From assembly GCF_000949865.1 (NCBI RefSeq), contig NZ_JWJH01000011.1, forward strand, positions 85,990 through 149,989: DNA of 64,000 nt. The letters are read 5' to 3'. Positions 40,662-49,682 of the stretch are shown here, piece by piece. The DNA is from Rhizobium nepotum 39/7 (GTDB lineage Bacteria > Pseudomonadota > Alphaproteobacteria > Rhizobiales > Rhizobiaceae). The notes below the pieces were generated by a model. It did no database searches. It had not been told where the DNA came from and saw only the letters and a program-made list of their open reading frames with translations. Numbering within the stretch: the first letter of the stretch is position 1; each line of letters opens with the position of its first letter. Position numbers and translations under genes: made by a program.

Positions 40662-43388
40662 ATGAAAAAGTGGGTTTATACCTTCGGCAACGGTGCTGCC
40701 GAAGGCCGGGCAGGTGACGTTGCTATATTGGGCGGCAAGGGTGCAAACCTTGCCGAAATGGCGAGTCTCGGCCTTCCCGTGCCCCCCGGCCTCACCATCA
40801 TTGCCGATGCCTGCGCCCTTTATCACAAAAACGGTCATGATCTTCCCGAGGAACTGAAGCTTCAGGTCATGGCGGGCCTCTGCGGCATGGAAACCGTGAC
40901 CGGCAAGACATTCGGCGGCAGCCAGACGCCGCTGCTGCTGTCGGTCCGATCAGGCGCGCGCGCCTCCATGCCGGGCATGATGGACACGGTTCTCAATCTC
41001 GGCCTCAACGACCGCACGGTCGAGGCGCTGGGTCACGATGCGGGAGATGCCCGTTTCGCCTGGGATAGCTACCGCCGCTTCATTCAGATGTATGCCGATG
41101 TCGTCATGGGCCTCGACCACGAGCTGTTCGAGGAAATTCTCGAAGACGAAAAAGGCCGCCTCGGCCATGAATACGATACCGATATGTCGGCGGTCGAATG
41201 GCAGCACGTCGTCTCGCTTTACAAAAAGCTGATCGAGGACGAGCTGGGCGAAGCCTTCCCGCAGGATTGTCACGTCCAGCTCTGGGGTGCGATCGGCGCG
41301 GTTTTCGCCAGCTGGACGAACCATCGCGCCGTGACCTACCGGCACCTGCACAATATTCCGGGAGACTGGGGTACGGCGGTCAACGTCCAGGCCATGGTCT
41401 TCGGCAATCTCGGTTCGTCATCGGCAACCGGCGTCGCCTTCACCCGCAATCCCTCCACCGGCGAGCCGGAGCTTTACGGCGAATTCCTTGTCAATGCTCA
41501 AGGGGAAGACGTGGTGGCGGGCATCCGCACGCCGCAATCCATCACCGAGGCGGCGCGTCTGATCTCCGGTTCCGACAAGCCCTCCATGGAAAAGCTGATG
41601 CCGGAGGCTTTTGCCGAGTTCCTGGCGATCTGCAAGCGGCTGGAAAACCACTATCGCGAGATGCAGGATCTGGAATTCACCATAGAGCGCGGCAAGCTCT
41701 GGATGCTGCAGACCCGTTCCGGCAAACGCACCACGCGCGCCGCCATGAAGATCGCCGTGGATATGGTCGAGGCCGGACTGATTTCGCAGGAGGAGGCCGT
41801 CTGCCGCATTGAGCCGTCGTCGCTCGATCAGCTGCTGCACCCGACCATCGACCCCGGTGTTTCCCGGCCCATCATCGGCTCCGGCCTGCCGGCCTCTCCG
41901 GGGGCGGCAACCGGCGAGATTGTCTTTACCTCGGAAGAGGCGGTCGCTGCCGAAGCGGAAGGTCGCCGCGTCATTCTGGTCCGCATCGAAACCAGCCCGG
42001 AAGATATTCACGGCATGCATGCCGCCGAAGGCATTCTGACCACGCGCGGCGGCATGACCAGCCACGCCGCCGTTGTGGCGCGCGGCATGGGCATCCCTTG
42101 CGTCACCGGCGCGGGTTCCATGCGCGTCGATATGCGCAACAAGGTGCTGATCGGCGTCGGCTGCATGCTCAAGCGCGGCGATGTCATCACCATCGACGGT
42201 TCTTCCGGCCGGGTGCTGAAGGGTGAGGTGCCGATGACGCAGCCGGAACTGTCAGGCGATTTCGGCAAGCTGATGCAATGGGCCGATGGTCTGCGCCGCA
42301 TGACGGTGCGCACCAATGCCGATACGCCTGCCGATGCGCGCGCCGCCCGCGCCTTCGGTGCCGAGGGTATCGGCCTGTGCCGAACCGAGCATATGTTCTT
42401 CGAGGGCGACCGCATTCATGTGATGCGCGAGATGATTCTCGCCGAAAGCGAAAAGGGCCGGCGGGCCGCGCTCGACCAGCTTTTGCCGATGCAGCGCTCG
42501 GATTTCACCGAACTGTTCCAGATCATGCACGGCCTGCCGGTGACGATCCGCCTGCTCGATCCGCCGCTGCACGAATTCCTGCCGAAGACCGATGGCGAAA
42601 TCGTCGAGGTGGCCGCCGCCATGGGCATGCCGCAGACGGTGTTCCGCCAGCGGCTGGATGCGCTGCACGAATTCAACCCCATGCTTGGCCATCGCGGTTG
42701 CCGGCTGGCCATTTCCTATCCTGAAATCGCCGAAATGCAGGCCCGCGCCATTTTTGAGGCCGCCGTTGCGGCAGCGCGCATGACAGGTGCGCCGGTCGTG
42801 CCTGAGATCATGGTGCCGCTGGTCGGCCTCCGCTCAGAGCTGGATTACGTCAAGGCCGTCATCGACACGGTGGCCGCCGAGGTGGCGGAAGAGACCGGCA
42901 TGACGCTCGAATATCTGACCGGCACCATGATCGAGCTGCCGCGTGCGGCGCTGCGCGCCCATGTCATTGCGGAAGCGGCGGAGTTCTTCTCCTTCGGCAC
43001 CAACGACCTGACGCAGACGACCTTCGGCATTTCCCGCGATGACGCGGCGCGTTTCATCAATACCTATCAGCGCAAGGGCATCATCGAACGCGACCCGTTC
43101 ATTTCACTGGATTTCGATGGCGTGGGAGAACTGATCCGCATTGCCGCCGAGCGCGGTCGCCAGACGCGGCCGGAACTGAAGCTCGGCATCTGCGGCGAAC
43201 ATGGCGGCGATCCGGCCTCGATCCATTTCTGCGAGGATGCGGATCTCGACTACGTGTCGTGTTCGCCCTTCCGTGTGCCCATCGCCCGGCTTGCCGCCGC
43301 TCAGGCGACGCTTGCTGCAAAGGCCAGACAGGGTGAGACCGCCAGCAATGTTGCCTTCATTCCGGTCAGGGGTTTGGTTGGACGATGA
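40662..43388 (+). CDS. ppdK: Pyruvate, phosphate dikinase
   Basis: The 908-residue enzyme interconverts pyruvate + ATP + Pi and phosphoenolpyruvate + AMP + PPi, linking glycolysis and gluconeogenesis. The N-terminal ATP-binding domain starts at MKKWVYTFGNGAAEG (40662; another in-frame ATG lies 30 bp upstream). The phosphohistidine site is GGMTSHAAVVARGMGIPCVTGAG (about 475). The C-terminal PEP-binding barrel has GLCRTEHMF, EIMVPLVGLRSEL, FSFGTNDLTQTTFG and CGEHGGDP. Length is normal for bacterial PPDK (about 880-910). The divergent VOC gene lies 228 bp upstream. Confidence 0.95.
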   Translation: MKKWVYTFGNGAAEGRAGDVAILGGKGANLAEMASLGLPVPPGLTIIADACALYHKNGHDLPEELKLQVMAGLCGMETVTGKTFGGSQTPLLLSVRSGARASMPGMMDTVLNLGLNDRTVEALGHDAGDARFAWDSYRRFIQMYADVVMGLDHELFEEILEDEKGRLGHEYDTDMSAVEWQHVVSLYKKLIEDELGEAFPQDCHVQLWGAIGAVFASWTNHRAVTYRHLHNIPGDWGTAVNVQAMVFGNLGSSSATGVAFTRNPSTGEPELYGEFLVNAQGEDVVAGIRTPQSITEAARLISGSDKPSMEKLMPEAFAEFLAICKRLENHYREMQDLEFTIERGKLWMLQTRSGKRTTRAAMKIAVDMVEAGLISQEEAVCRIEPSSLDQLLHPTIDPGVSRPIIGSGLPASPGAATGEIVFTSEEAVAAEAEGRRVILVRIETSPEDIHGMHAAEGILTTRGGMTSHAAVVARGMGIPCVTGAGSMRVDMRNKVLIGVGCMLKRGDVITIDGSSGRVLKGEVPMTQPELSGDFGKLMQWADGLRRMTVRTNADTPADARAARAFGAEGIGLCRTEHMFFEGDRIHVMREMILAESEKGRRAALDQLLPMQRSDFTELFQIMHGLPVTIRLLDPPLHEFLPKTDGEIVEVAAAMGMPQTVFRQRLDALHEFNPMLGHRGCRLAISYPEIAEMQARAIFEAAVAAARMTGAPVVPEIMVPLVGLRSELDYVKAVIDTVAAEVAEETGMTLEYLTGTMIELPRAALRAHVIAEAAEFFSFGTNDLTQTTFGISRDDAARFINTYQRKGIIERDPFISLDFDGVGELIRIAAERGRQTRPELKLGICGEHGGDPASIHFCEDADLDYVSCSPFRVPIARLAAAQATLAAKARQGETASNVAFIPVRGLVGR

Positions 43389-43638
43389 TCCGCCGCTCCA
43401 CCACCACCGGCCGGTAGAACATGTCGCGGTTCATCTGCGCCTGCCAGGCGCGGTTGTCGGCGCGGCGGTCGAGATCGAGGTCCAGCAGGCATCCGGCCAT
43501 CTGGTCCGTGCCGGTGCGGAAACCATACCCCCGGCACGTCGCCTCGTCCCGCGCCCGGCGCTCTTCCGGCGTCAGCGTCTGGCAGGCGGTAAGCGCCATG
43601 AGGGCGGCAAGCGAACCTAAGACGATGGAAACGCGCAT
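43366..43638 (-). CDS. Small lipoprotein, converges with ppdK
   Basis: The 90-residue product starts at 43638 (MRVSIVLGSLAALMALTACQ) with GGGAG upstream and a lipobox LTAC. A charged segment follows with two Cys (ATCRGYGFRTGTDQMAGCLLDLDLD). The stop lies 23 bp inside the ppdK end on the opposite strand. It is a conserved type of small rhizobial lipoprotein; function unknown. Confidence 0.7.
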   Translation of the reverse strand: MRVSIVLGSLAALMALTACQTLTPEERRARDEATCRGYGFRTGTDQMAGCLLDLDLDRRADNRAWQAQMNRDMFYRPVVVERRIIVQPNP

Positions 43639-43754
43639 TTTGTTTCTCCCTGGAACATGACAGTCGTACGGCACTTTTATCGCCGCGATTGATACGCCTG
43701 TTTCATGATCGGGAAAAGCCGCGTCTGGGCGGAAAGTTGCATCGGGGCGAGCTG

Positions 43755-44339
43755 TCAGACTTGTTTGGGGCGCTCCATTTCGGCGCGCATCCAGCTTGAG
43801 TCTCCCCAGGTCGAGAGCCAGATCATCAGGTCGGTGAGAAAGCCGATAATCGGCAACAGCAACCTGTGACCCATGCCGCGCGTCGTCTGGTTTTCCTCAG
43901 CCTCTCGCAGATGAGCCAGTTCCTGTTCCTGGATAGAGGCAATCAGCTGATGAAGCTCAGTATCTCTCGTTTGCAAGAAGGCCAATTGGTCTTCCAGATG
44001 GCGGTGAACAGTACTTTCCACGGCCTCGGTGCAAATCCAGACCATGTTGCGTCCGCCCAATGCGGTCAAAAAGCCGAGCAGATAACCTCCAAGGCTCCAG
44101 AACGCCATTACGCGACAGGGCCTCGCTTTTCTGGATGGCATGGCTTCACGGAACTGGCGGCAATGATCGATTTCGTCTTCCCGCATTTCATGAAGAGCGG
44201 GCACGATGTCCGGAAACAATCGACGGGCCATCCAGATCTGTGCTCCGTAGATGCGAATAGCGCCAAACTCGCCTGCATGATTGACTTTAAGAATGCGGCG
44301 AACGGTAAGAGCCGGATCGTGTTTGCCACTATCGGACAT
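43755..44339 (-). CDS. COQ7-like di-iron hydroxylase (ubiquinone biosynthesis)
   Basis: The 194-residue protein has the COQ7 di-iron ligands: Glu in VNHAGEFGAIRIY, EMREDEIDH, ICTEAVESTVHRHL and SIQEQELAHLREAE. COQ7 hydroxylates demethoxyubiquinone in alphaproteobacteria lacking UbiF. Two C-terminal hydrophobic stretches (LLLPIIGFLTDLMIWL) fit monotopic membrane association. The start at 44339 is within CATATG. Family is clear; the precise ubiquinone step is inferred. Confidence 0.85.
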   Translation of the reverse strand: MSDSGKHDPALTVRRILKVNHAGEFGAIRIYGAQIWMARRLFPDIVPALHEMREDEIDHCRQFREAMPSRKARPCRVMAFWSLGGYLLGFLTALGGRNMVWICTEAVESTVHRHLEDQLAFLQTRDTELHQLIASIQEQELAHLREAEENQTTRGMGHRLLLPIIGFLTDLMIWLSTWGDSSWMRAEMERPKQV

Positions 44340-44589
44340 ATGAAACGTTTACCTGAGTGTTTTCCCGTTCGGGCCTGCCGGTTGGATTGGCTTCCAGTGT
44401 CTCTGACAAAACTAAATGAATTGCACAACGGTCTTCCAATAATGACGCCAGACGCGATTGCAGCCGCTCAGCTCTTTATTGCTGGCGGCTGCTCTCATGG
44501 TGACATCGCTAAGATGATTGAAATCGTCGCTGGCATTGATCGTGGCAGCAAGAAAGTGGTGCACAGGTAGCAGCCGCCACTTGCTTCAC

Positions 44590-45954
44590 TCAGGCCGCCA
44601 CCGCCTCCCGGTCATCGAGCGCGTCGATGTCCTTGGCGTTATTATAAACGGCCTCATCCAGAATGCCTTCGCGCTTGGCGACGATGGTGGGCACCAGCGC
44701 CTGACCGGCGACGTTGACCGCGGTGCGGCCCATGTCGAGGATAGGGTCGATGGCGAGCAGCAGGCCCACACCTTCGAGCGGCAGGCCGAGCGTGGAGAGC
44801 GTCAGCGTCAGCATCACCACGGCACCCGTGAGACCCGCCGTTGCGGCCGAGCCGAGCACCGAGACGAAGACGATCAGCACATATTCCTGGATGCCGAGCG
44901 GCACCTGGAAGAACTGCGCGATGAAGATCGCCGAGATCGCCGGATAGATGGCGGCGCAGCCGTCCATCTTGGTGGTGGCGCCGAGTGGCACGGCGAAGGC
45001 GGCATATTCGCGCGGCACGCCAAGGCTCTTTTCCGTCACGGTCTCGGTGACGGGAAGGGTGCCGATGGAGGAGCGCGAGACGAAGGCGAGCTGGATGGCC
45101 GGCCATGCGCCCGCAAAGAAGCGTGACGGCTTCAGGCCATGAGCGAGAAGCAGGGCCGGATAGACAACGAAGAGAACCAGCGCCAGACCGATATAAACGG
45201 CCGCCGCATACCAGCCGAGCTGCGAAAGCGTCGTCCAGCCATATTGATCGACCGCGCGGCCGAGCAGGCCGATGGTGCCGATGGGGGTAAGGCGGATGAC
45301 CCACCACAGGATCTTGCGCACGATGGAAAGCAGCGACTGGTTGAAGGCGAGGAACGGCTCTGCCGCCTTGCCCGCTTTAAGTGCCGCGACACCGAAGGCA
45401 ATCGACACCACGAGCAGCTGCAACACGTTGAAGTTCAGCGAGGTGCTGGCGGAACCGTTGGTGACTTTGGTCGAGGCTTCGAGGCCGAAGACGTTGGCCG
45501 GGACGAGACCCTTGAGGAAGTCCAGCCACGAACCCGTGGAGGAGGGTGCCGCCGCTGCCGTATTGGCAATCGCCGTGTTGACGCCCGGCTGAATGACGAG
45601 GCCGAGCACGATGCCGATGACCACGGCGATGAGCGCGGTGATGGCGAACCACAGAAGCGTCTGCCAGACGAGCTTGGCCGCATTGGAGAGGTTCTTGAGA
45701 TTGGCGATGGAGGCGACGATAGCGGTAAAAATCAGCGGCGGCACCAGCGCGCGCAACAGCTGCACGAAGATGCTGCCGATGGTCTGCAACGTCACCGAGA
45801 GCCAGTTCTGGCCGCCTGTGGCGTCCGCGCCGATATTGCGCGCAATGAGCCCGAGCAGCAGGCCGATGACCATGGCGAACAGAACCTGAAAGCCAAAATT
45901 GCGATAAAAGGGTTTGGGCCCGGATGAGCGGGCGGGCGTCGTTGCCTGTGACAT
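44590..45954 (-). CDS. Dicarboxylate/amino acid:cation symporter (DAACS family)
   Basis: The 454-residue inner-membrane protein has eight-plus membrane segments. Family signatures are FVSRSSIGTLPVTE (first re-entrant loop, equivalent to SSAATLPVT), GATTKMDGCAAIYP (equivalent to N-MDGTA) and DMGRTAVNVAGQA near the C-terminus. It imports dicarboxylates or amino acids with Na+ or H+. The start at 45954 (MSQATTPARSSG) is preferred over an upstream ATG for its position. Substrate cannot be specified. The 45955-46500 gap upstream contains a palindromic repeat and no gene. Confidence 0.85.
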   Translation of the reverse strand: MSQATTPARSSGPKPFYRNFGFQVLFAMVIGLLLGLIARNIGADATGGQNWLSVTLQTIGSIFVQLLRALVPPLIFTAIVASIANLKNLSNAAKLVWQTLLWFAITALIAVVIGIVLGLVIQPGVNTAIANTAAAAPSSTGSWLDFLKGLVPANVFGLEASTKVTNGSASTSLNFNVLQLLVVSIAFGVAALKAGKAAEPFLAFNQSLLSIVRKILWWVIRLTPIGTIGLLGRAVDQYGWTTLSQLGWYAAAVYIGLALVLFVVYPALLLAHGLKPSRFFAGAWPAIQLAFVSRSSIGTLPVTETVTEKSLGVPREYAAFAVPLGATTKMDGCAAIYPAISAIFIAQFFQVPLGIQEYVLIVFVSVLGSAATAGLTGAVVMLTLTLSTLGLPLEGVGLLLAIDPILDMGRTAVNVAGQALVPTIVAKREGILDEAVYNNAKDIDALDDREAVAA

Positions 45955-46215
45955 GACTTGTCTCTTTTTTATGCAAGAAAACGAGGATGATGCACTTTTT
46001 ACACGCATTCTCGAAGGAAGGATCGAGAATATGCGAAATCCATTGTGAATTAAGGGATGAGCTTGCGTATTTGTTGCACTATCGGTGCATTATTCTCTTA
46101 AGCGGAGGGAATTCGGAAAAATATTCCGCCCAATCGTCGCCTTGACCCCTCACGCGCTCGAAACGATGCCGGAGGCTCGGAGCTTATAGTTTGGCGGTGC
46201 CGTAACATCATACTC

Positions 46216-46347
46216 CGTCACCCCGGACTAGATCCGGGGTCCATTGCGATCAAGTCCTTGATCGCGAGAGGCTTCTTTCACGGCGCAGACGCGCCGTGGC
46301 TGGATGCCGGATCATCCTCAGGCCTGACCCGAGGACGGGCATGACGG
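46216..46347. repeat. Palindromic intergenic repeat (second family)
   Basis: GTCACCCCGGACTAG...CCGGGG at the left and CCTGACCCGAGGACGGGCATGACGG at the right are inverted, imperfect arms. A central hairpin (CACGGCGC...GCGCCGTG) lies between them. It is a rhizobial-type intergenic palindrome (REP/RIME-like) about 130 bp long. It occupies the gap between the symporter and DUF1499 genes. Confidence 0.65.
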
Positions 46348-46500
46348 AGGAAAGGTTTGCGCACTTTAGCATCGCATCAGACCCGTCCTTTGTTTTCCTC
46401 ACCGCAAATCCGGTCTATGACATCATATGCAGGTGATTCCCTTGCCAGATTTCGGGTGCAACGCTTTTACGCCAATGCGATCTTACGGATATCCGCTTCC

Positions 46501-47421
46501 ATGACTGTGCGTTTCGTCCGGCCTTTTTCGGTTGCAGCCTATCTTTCCCGCTATCTTGGTCTGGCGGCGCTGGTGCTTTTCCTCATCGCCGCCGGTATCC
46601 ACCGCTTCGGGCCGCTGACGACGCCCGATCTCGTCGGGCTGCTCATCATTGCCGCCTGTATTGGGCTGGTGGCCGTGCTTCTGGCGGTGATCGGTCTCGA
46701 ACGGCTGTGGACGAAAGGCGCGCGCGGCGGCCTTTCGGCGCTTGCAGCCCTGCTTTTGTCGGCGCTGCCGCTCGGCGTTGTCGGCTATGGCGCATATCTC
46801 TATTGGCAGCAGCCGAAGATTTACGACATCTCCACCGACCTGTCCGATGTGCCGCAATGGCTGGCACCGCCGGTTGCCAACCAGCAATGGCTGACAAGAC
46901 CGGCAATTGTTGCCAAAGAGGACCGCGATGCGCAGGCCGTGGCCTATGCGAGCCTTGCCGGACGCCGTTACGAAGGCGCGATCGACCGCATCTACACCGC
47001 CGCCAAAAAAATGGCCGCCGCCCAGAATATCCGCATCACCCACACCAAAGGCGTCATCGGCGCGGTGGAGCCGCCCTCGCTCGGCGTTCCCGAACAGGAC
47101 AAGACGTCGCCCGCCGAGGAAGCGCCGGTCGAAGACCTGCCCTCCATCGTGCCGGTTCCCATGGCCCGGCCGCTTGAGGCGCCGCAGCCCACCTTCTTTA
47201 ACGGCAGCGGTGTGGTGCTGATGCAGGGCGAGACGCGCACGCGCATCTGGGGATTGCGGTTCGACATCCTCATCCGCCTGAAGGAAGAAGCGGAAACCAC
47301 CATCGTCGACATGCGCGTCGCCTCACGCTACGGTCCGCACGATCTCGGCATGGGTGCGGCGATCGCCGAAGCCTATCTCGATGCGCTGGATGCGGAAATG
47401 CAGGGGCTGAACGACAATTAG
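46501..47421 (+). CDS. DUF1499 membrane protein
   Basis: The 306-residue protein (start MTVRFVRPFSVAAYL) has three N-terminal membrane segments (about 12-105: LGLAALVLFLIAAGI; LVGLLIIAACIGLVAVLLAVIGL; ALAALLLSALPLGVVGYGAYLY). The DUF1499 soluble domain follows (DISTDLSDVPQW; RRYEGAIDRIYTAAKKMA; RTRIWGLRFDILIRL; VASRYGPHDLGMGAAIAEAYL). The DUF1499 family is common in rhizobia, function unknown. Upstream extension of the frame has no Shine-Dalgarno. Confidence 0.8.
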   Translation: MTVRFVRPFSVAAYLSRYLGLAALVLFLIAAGIHRFGPLTTPDLVGLLIIAACIGLVAVLLAVIGLERLWTKGARGGLSALAALLLSALPLGVVGYGAYLYWQQPKIYDISTDLSDVPQWLAPPVANQQWLTRPAIVAKEDRDAQAVAYASLAGRRYEGAIDRIYTAAKKMAAAQNIRITHTKGVIGAVEPPSLGVPEQDKTSPAEEAPVEDLPSIVPVPMARPLEAPQPTFFNGSGVVLMQGETRTRIWGLRFDILIRLKEEAETTIVDMRVASRYGPHDLGMGAAIAEAYLDALDAEMQGLNDN

Positions 47422-47444
47422 GCTATTTGTGACGTTGTGACGCT

Positions 47445-47487
47445 GCCGCTTGTTTCTTCTCCCCGCCGGGGAGAAGAAACAAGCGGC
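47445..47487. repeat. Perfect 20-bp inverted repeat (long hairpin)
   Basis: GCCGCTTGTTTCTTCTCCCC (47445-47464) and its exact complement (47468-47487) are separated by only three bases. It lies 24 bp after the DUF1499 stop, converging with the MBL-fold gene. There is no T-run, so it is not a standard terminator, although such a stem would stall polymerase or protect a 3' end. Confidence 0.8.
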
Positions 47488-47554
47488 ACTCGCTCGCCCC
47501 TCAACGGGTAGGGCCACAACAAACTGTGAAATATTATCCGTCAGGAATACCGGC

Positions 47555-48463
47555 TCACGCCGGAAAATACTCCCCCAGCAGCGAAGGCGCACCGTCCGTC
47601 CGCACCTCGCCCTTCTCGATCAGGTCCTCGATATGGGCAAGCACGGAAAGGGCCGCCGCCCCGTGCAGGCGTTTGTCGGTGCTGGCGTAGATCACCTTCA
47701 CCATGTCGGCAATCCACCGGTCGCCTTCCCGGATGCGTTTCAGAACCGCTCTTTCCCGCATGCGGCGGTGGGCGCGCAGCCCGCGCATGAAGGCGGCGGG
47801 ATCGTTGACCGGTCCGCCATGGCCGGGCAGGAACAGCCGGTCGTCTCGCACAAGCAGCCGCTCCAGCGAGGCCATGTAATCGCTCATCGAACCATCCGGA
47901 GGCGCAACGATGGTGGTGGCCCAGGCCATGACGTGATCGGCGGAAAAGACGATGCCGCTGCCATCAAGCGCGAAGGCGGCGTGGTTGGCGGTATGCCCCG
48001 GCGTATGCAGCGCCGTGAGCCGCCAGCCGTCGCCGGAGAGGCTCTGCCCGTCGCCAAGCGCCACATCCGGCACGAAAGCCGTGTCGGAGCTTTCCGCAAA
48101 GGGATTGGTCTCGCCCACATGCAGCGGCCGGGCGGCGCGGTGCGGACCTTCCGCGACCGTCAGCGCGCCGGTCGTTTCCTTCAGCCGCCGGGCGAGCGGC
48201 GAGTGATCGCGATGGGTATGGCTGACGAAGATATGGCTGACCTCGCGACCCTTCAACGCCGCGATCAGCGCCTGAAAATGCACCTCATCCTCCGGGCCGG
48301 GATCGATGACGGCGACGGAACGGTCTCCGACGATATAGCTGTTGGTGCCATGGAAGGTAAAAGCGGAGGGATTGTTGACGGTAATGCGCTGAATAAGCGG
48401 GGCGACAGGGACCGCCTCGCCATAGGCCGGCCTGAAATCGAGATCGAATGCCGGGTCCGCCAT
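47555..48463 (-). CDS. MBL-fold hydrolase (LACTB2-like)
   Basis: The 302-residue metallo-hydrolase has the HxHxDH motif HTHRDH (near 90), a second His in TPGHTANHAAF and Asp/His in FSADHVMAW and LPGHGGPVND. A LACTB2/DUF-type C-terminal winged helix follows (RERAVLKRIREGDRWIADMVKVIYA...). Members cleave RNA or other ester substrates. ATG at 48463 is chosen because AGGAGG precedes it; an upstream ATG at 48487 lacks this. Confidence 0.85.
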   Translation of the reverse strand: MADPAFDLDFRPAYGEAVPVAPLIQRITVNNPSAFTFHGTNSYIVGDRSVAVIDPGPEDEVHFQALIAALKGREVSHIFVSHTHRDHSPLARRLKETTGALTVAEGPHRAARPLHVGETNPFAESSDTAFVPDVALGDGQSLSGDGWRLTALHTPGHTANHAAFALDGSGIVFSADHVMAWATTIVAPPDGSMSDYMASLERLLVRDDRLFLPGHGGPVNDPAAFMRGLRAHRRMRERAVLKRIREGDRWIADMVKVIYASTDKRLHGAAALSVLAHIEDLIEKGEVRTDGAPSLLGEYFPA

Positions 48464-48665
48464 CGAGACCTCCTGAGATAATGCCATGCTATCCACAACA
48501 CAGCCTCAGCCGCGCAATCGCCAAGCCCTAACATGCCATGTCAGGCGCGGCATCCAAAAAGCTTGGATTTTGTGAAAAAATAAGCCCTCAGGTCATTGCC
48601 GCGTCGGGCAGGCTTTGCTAATCAGGCCCGGTTCAGGCAGCGGCGTTTCGCCCAAGCTGCCCTGT

Positions 48666-48740
48666 TGGGGCGTCGCCAAGCGGTAAGGCACCGGTTTTTG
48701 GTACCGGCATTCCCAGGTTCGAATCCTGGCGCCCCAGCCA
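48666..48740 (+). tRNA. tRNA-Gln (anticodon TTG)
   Basis: The cloverleaf folds by eye: acceptor TGGGGCG/CGCCCCA, anticodon stem CCGGT/ACCGG with loop TTTTGGT (anticodon TTG), T-arm CCAGG-TTCGAAT-CCTGG, discriminator G and encoded CCA. Confidence 0.95.
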
Positions 48741-48788
48741 TTTTATGACAAAAATCAAAAAGTGTGTTTGGTTCGGGGATAGGGCCCG

Positions 48789-49100
48789 TCAAACCAATGT
48801 TCGCAAGTCTCGGCGGCCATCGATCACGCGAACGATGTCCACGGATTGTATTTCACCGTCATCGGTATCGGGTACTGTCTCGTAGAGAATGACGTAAGGT
48901 GTTTCCACGAGCATGCGGGCGGATGAAAAGATCTCCGGATGGCGTTCTCCAAGACGCGGATGTTCGGCCAGACGCTCCACCTTGTAGCGGAACCGCGCGA
49001 AATATCGTTCTGCGGCCAGGGGCTGTGACTTGCCGATATCGATGTAGATGTTCTTCACGTCGGTGCGTGCACGGGGTGTCCAGACGAGCTTAGCGGGCAC
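48789..49100 (-). CDS. ParE/RelE-type toxin
   Basis: The 103-residue protein has the ParE fold pattern WTPRARTDVKNIYIDIGKSQPLAAERYFARFRYKVERLAEHPRLGERHPE and VDIVRVIDGRRDL. ParE toxins inhibit DNA gyrase; RelE relatives cut mRNA, and the sequence alone does not settle which. It overlaps the antitoxin gene by 11 bp, the usual toxin-antitoxin arrangement. It lies 48 bp from the end of tRNA-Gln, a site often used by mobile DNA. Confidence 0.8.
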   Translation of the reverse strand: MPAKLVWTPRARTDVKNIYIDIGKSQPLAAERYFARFRYKVERLAEHPRLGERHPEIFSSARMLVETPYVILYETVPDTDDGEIQSVDIVRVIDGRRDLRTLV

Positions 49101-49371
49101 GGGTCTTCAACGAAGCCAGTTCCGCCCGCGCCTCATTAAGCGCCTGGTCAAAATCTACCTCAGTTGAGCTGCCACTTTCTTTGCCCTCGGCCCACAATGC
49201 GCGCAGCTTGGCAATATCGCCGCGTCGCTGGACCCATTTTGCCGACCAGTCGCGCAGCGCCTCGCGGATAACCTCGCTTCCGCTCGCGTAAGCACCACTT
49301 TCCACGGCGTCGCGCAAGATTTCGGCGTGCTGGGGTGTCATCGAAACACTGATTTTTTCCACGTTGGCCAT
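49090..49371 (-). CDS. ParD-type antitoxin
   Basis: The 93-residue protein (MANVEKISVSMTPQHAEILRDAVESGAYASGSEVIREALRDWSAKW) is a ribbon-helix-helix antitoxin of the ParD/CopG type, with an unstructured acidic C-terminus (STEVDFDQALNEARAELASL) that wraps the toxin. The start at 49371 is chosen over 49383 by the family N-terminus. The pair would autoregulate its promoter. Confidence 0.85.
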   Translation of the reverse strand: MANVEKISVSMTPQHAEILRDAVESGAYASGSEVIREALRDWSAKWVQRRGDIAKLRALWAEGKESGSSTEVDFDQALNEARAELASLKTRAR

Positions 49372-49504
49372 GCTCGTCTCCATGGAGGCTCTGGTAGCAA
49401 TTATTACCACCAAGTTGATTTGAGCACCAGACGTTTCGGTCTCAGTGCGTTTAACAACAATTCACTTGAACAGGCCTGTGGCGAGAGCCTGAAAACGTCT
49501 CCTC

Positions 49505-49590
49505 CGTCATCCTTGGGCTTGTCCCAAGGATCTAAACACGTCGACAAAATCAATCTGTTGCAGATCCTCGGGACAGGCCCGAGGATGACG
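49505..49590. repeat. Palindromic intergenic repeat (third family)
   Basis: CGTCATCCTTGGGCTTGTCCCAAGGAT at 49505-49531 and its imperfect inverse (ATCCTCGGGACAGGCCCGAGGATGACG, ending 49590) form a nested hairpin element in the 310-bp gap between parD and mqo. Each arm is itself a palindrome. Confidence 0.65.
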
Positions 49591-49622
49591 TCGGAGTGTT
49601 TGGCAAGGTTTGTTTTCAACAA

Positions 49623-49656
49623 AAAGCGCCGCGACTAAAAAAAGACGCGGCGCTTT
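49623..49656 (-). terminator. Terminator after mqo
   Basis: AAAGCGCCGCG (49623-49634 region) pairs with CGCGGCGCTTT (49645-49656). In - strand RNA the stem is followed by TTTTTGTT, and it lies 27 bp after the mqo stop. Confidence 0.75.
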
Positions 49657-49682
49657 CATTTCGTAGGGTTGGACGGTCCGCC

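Noticed and set aside
43866..44570. 234-codon + strand frame over the COQ7-like gene
   Set aside because: It mirrors the COQ7 di-iron motifs; only the last 70 codons lie outside and show no family or start signal.
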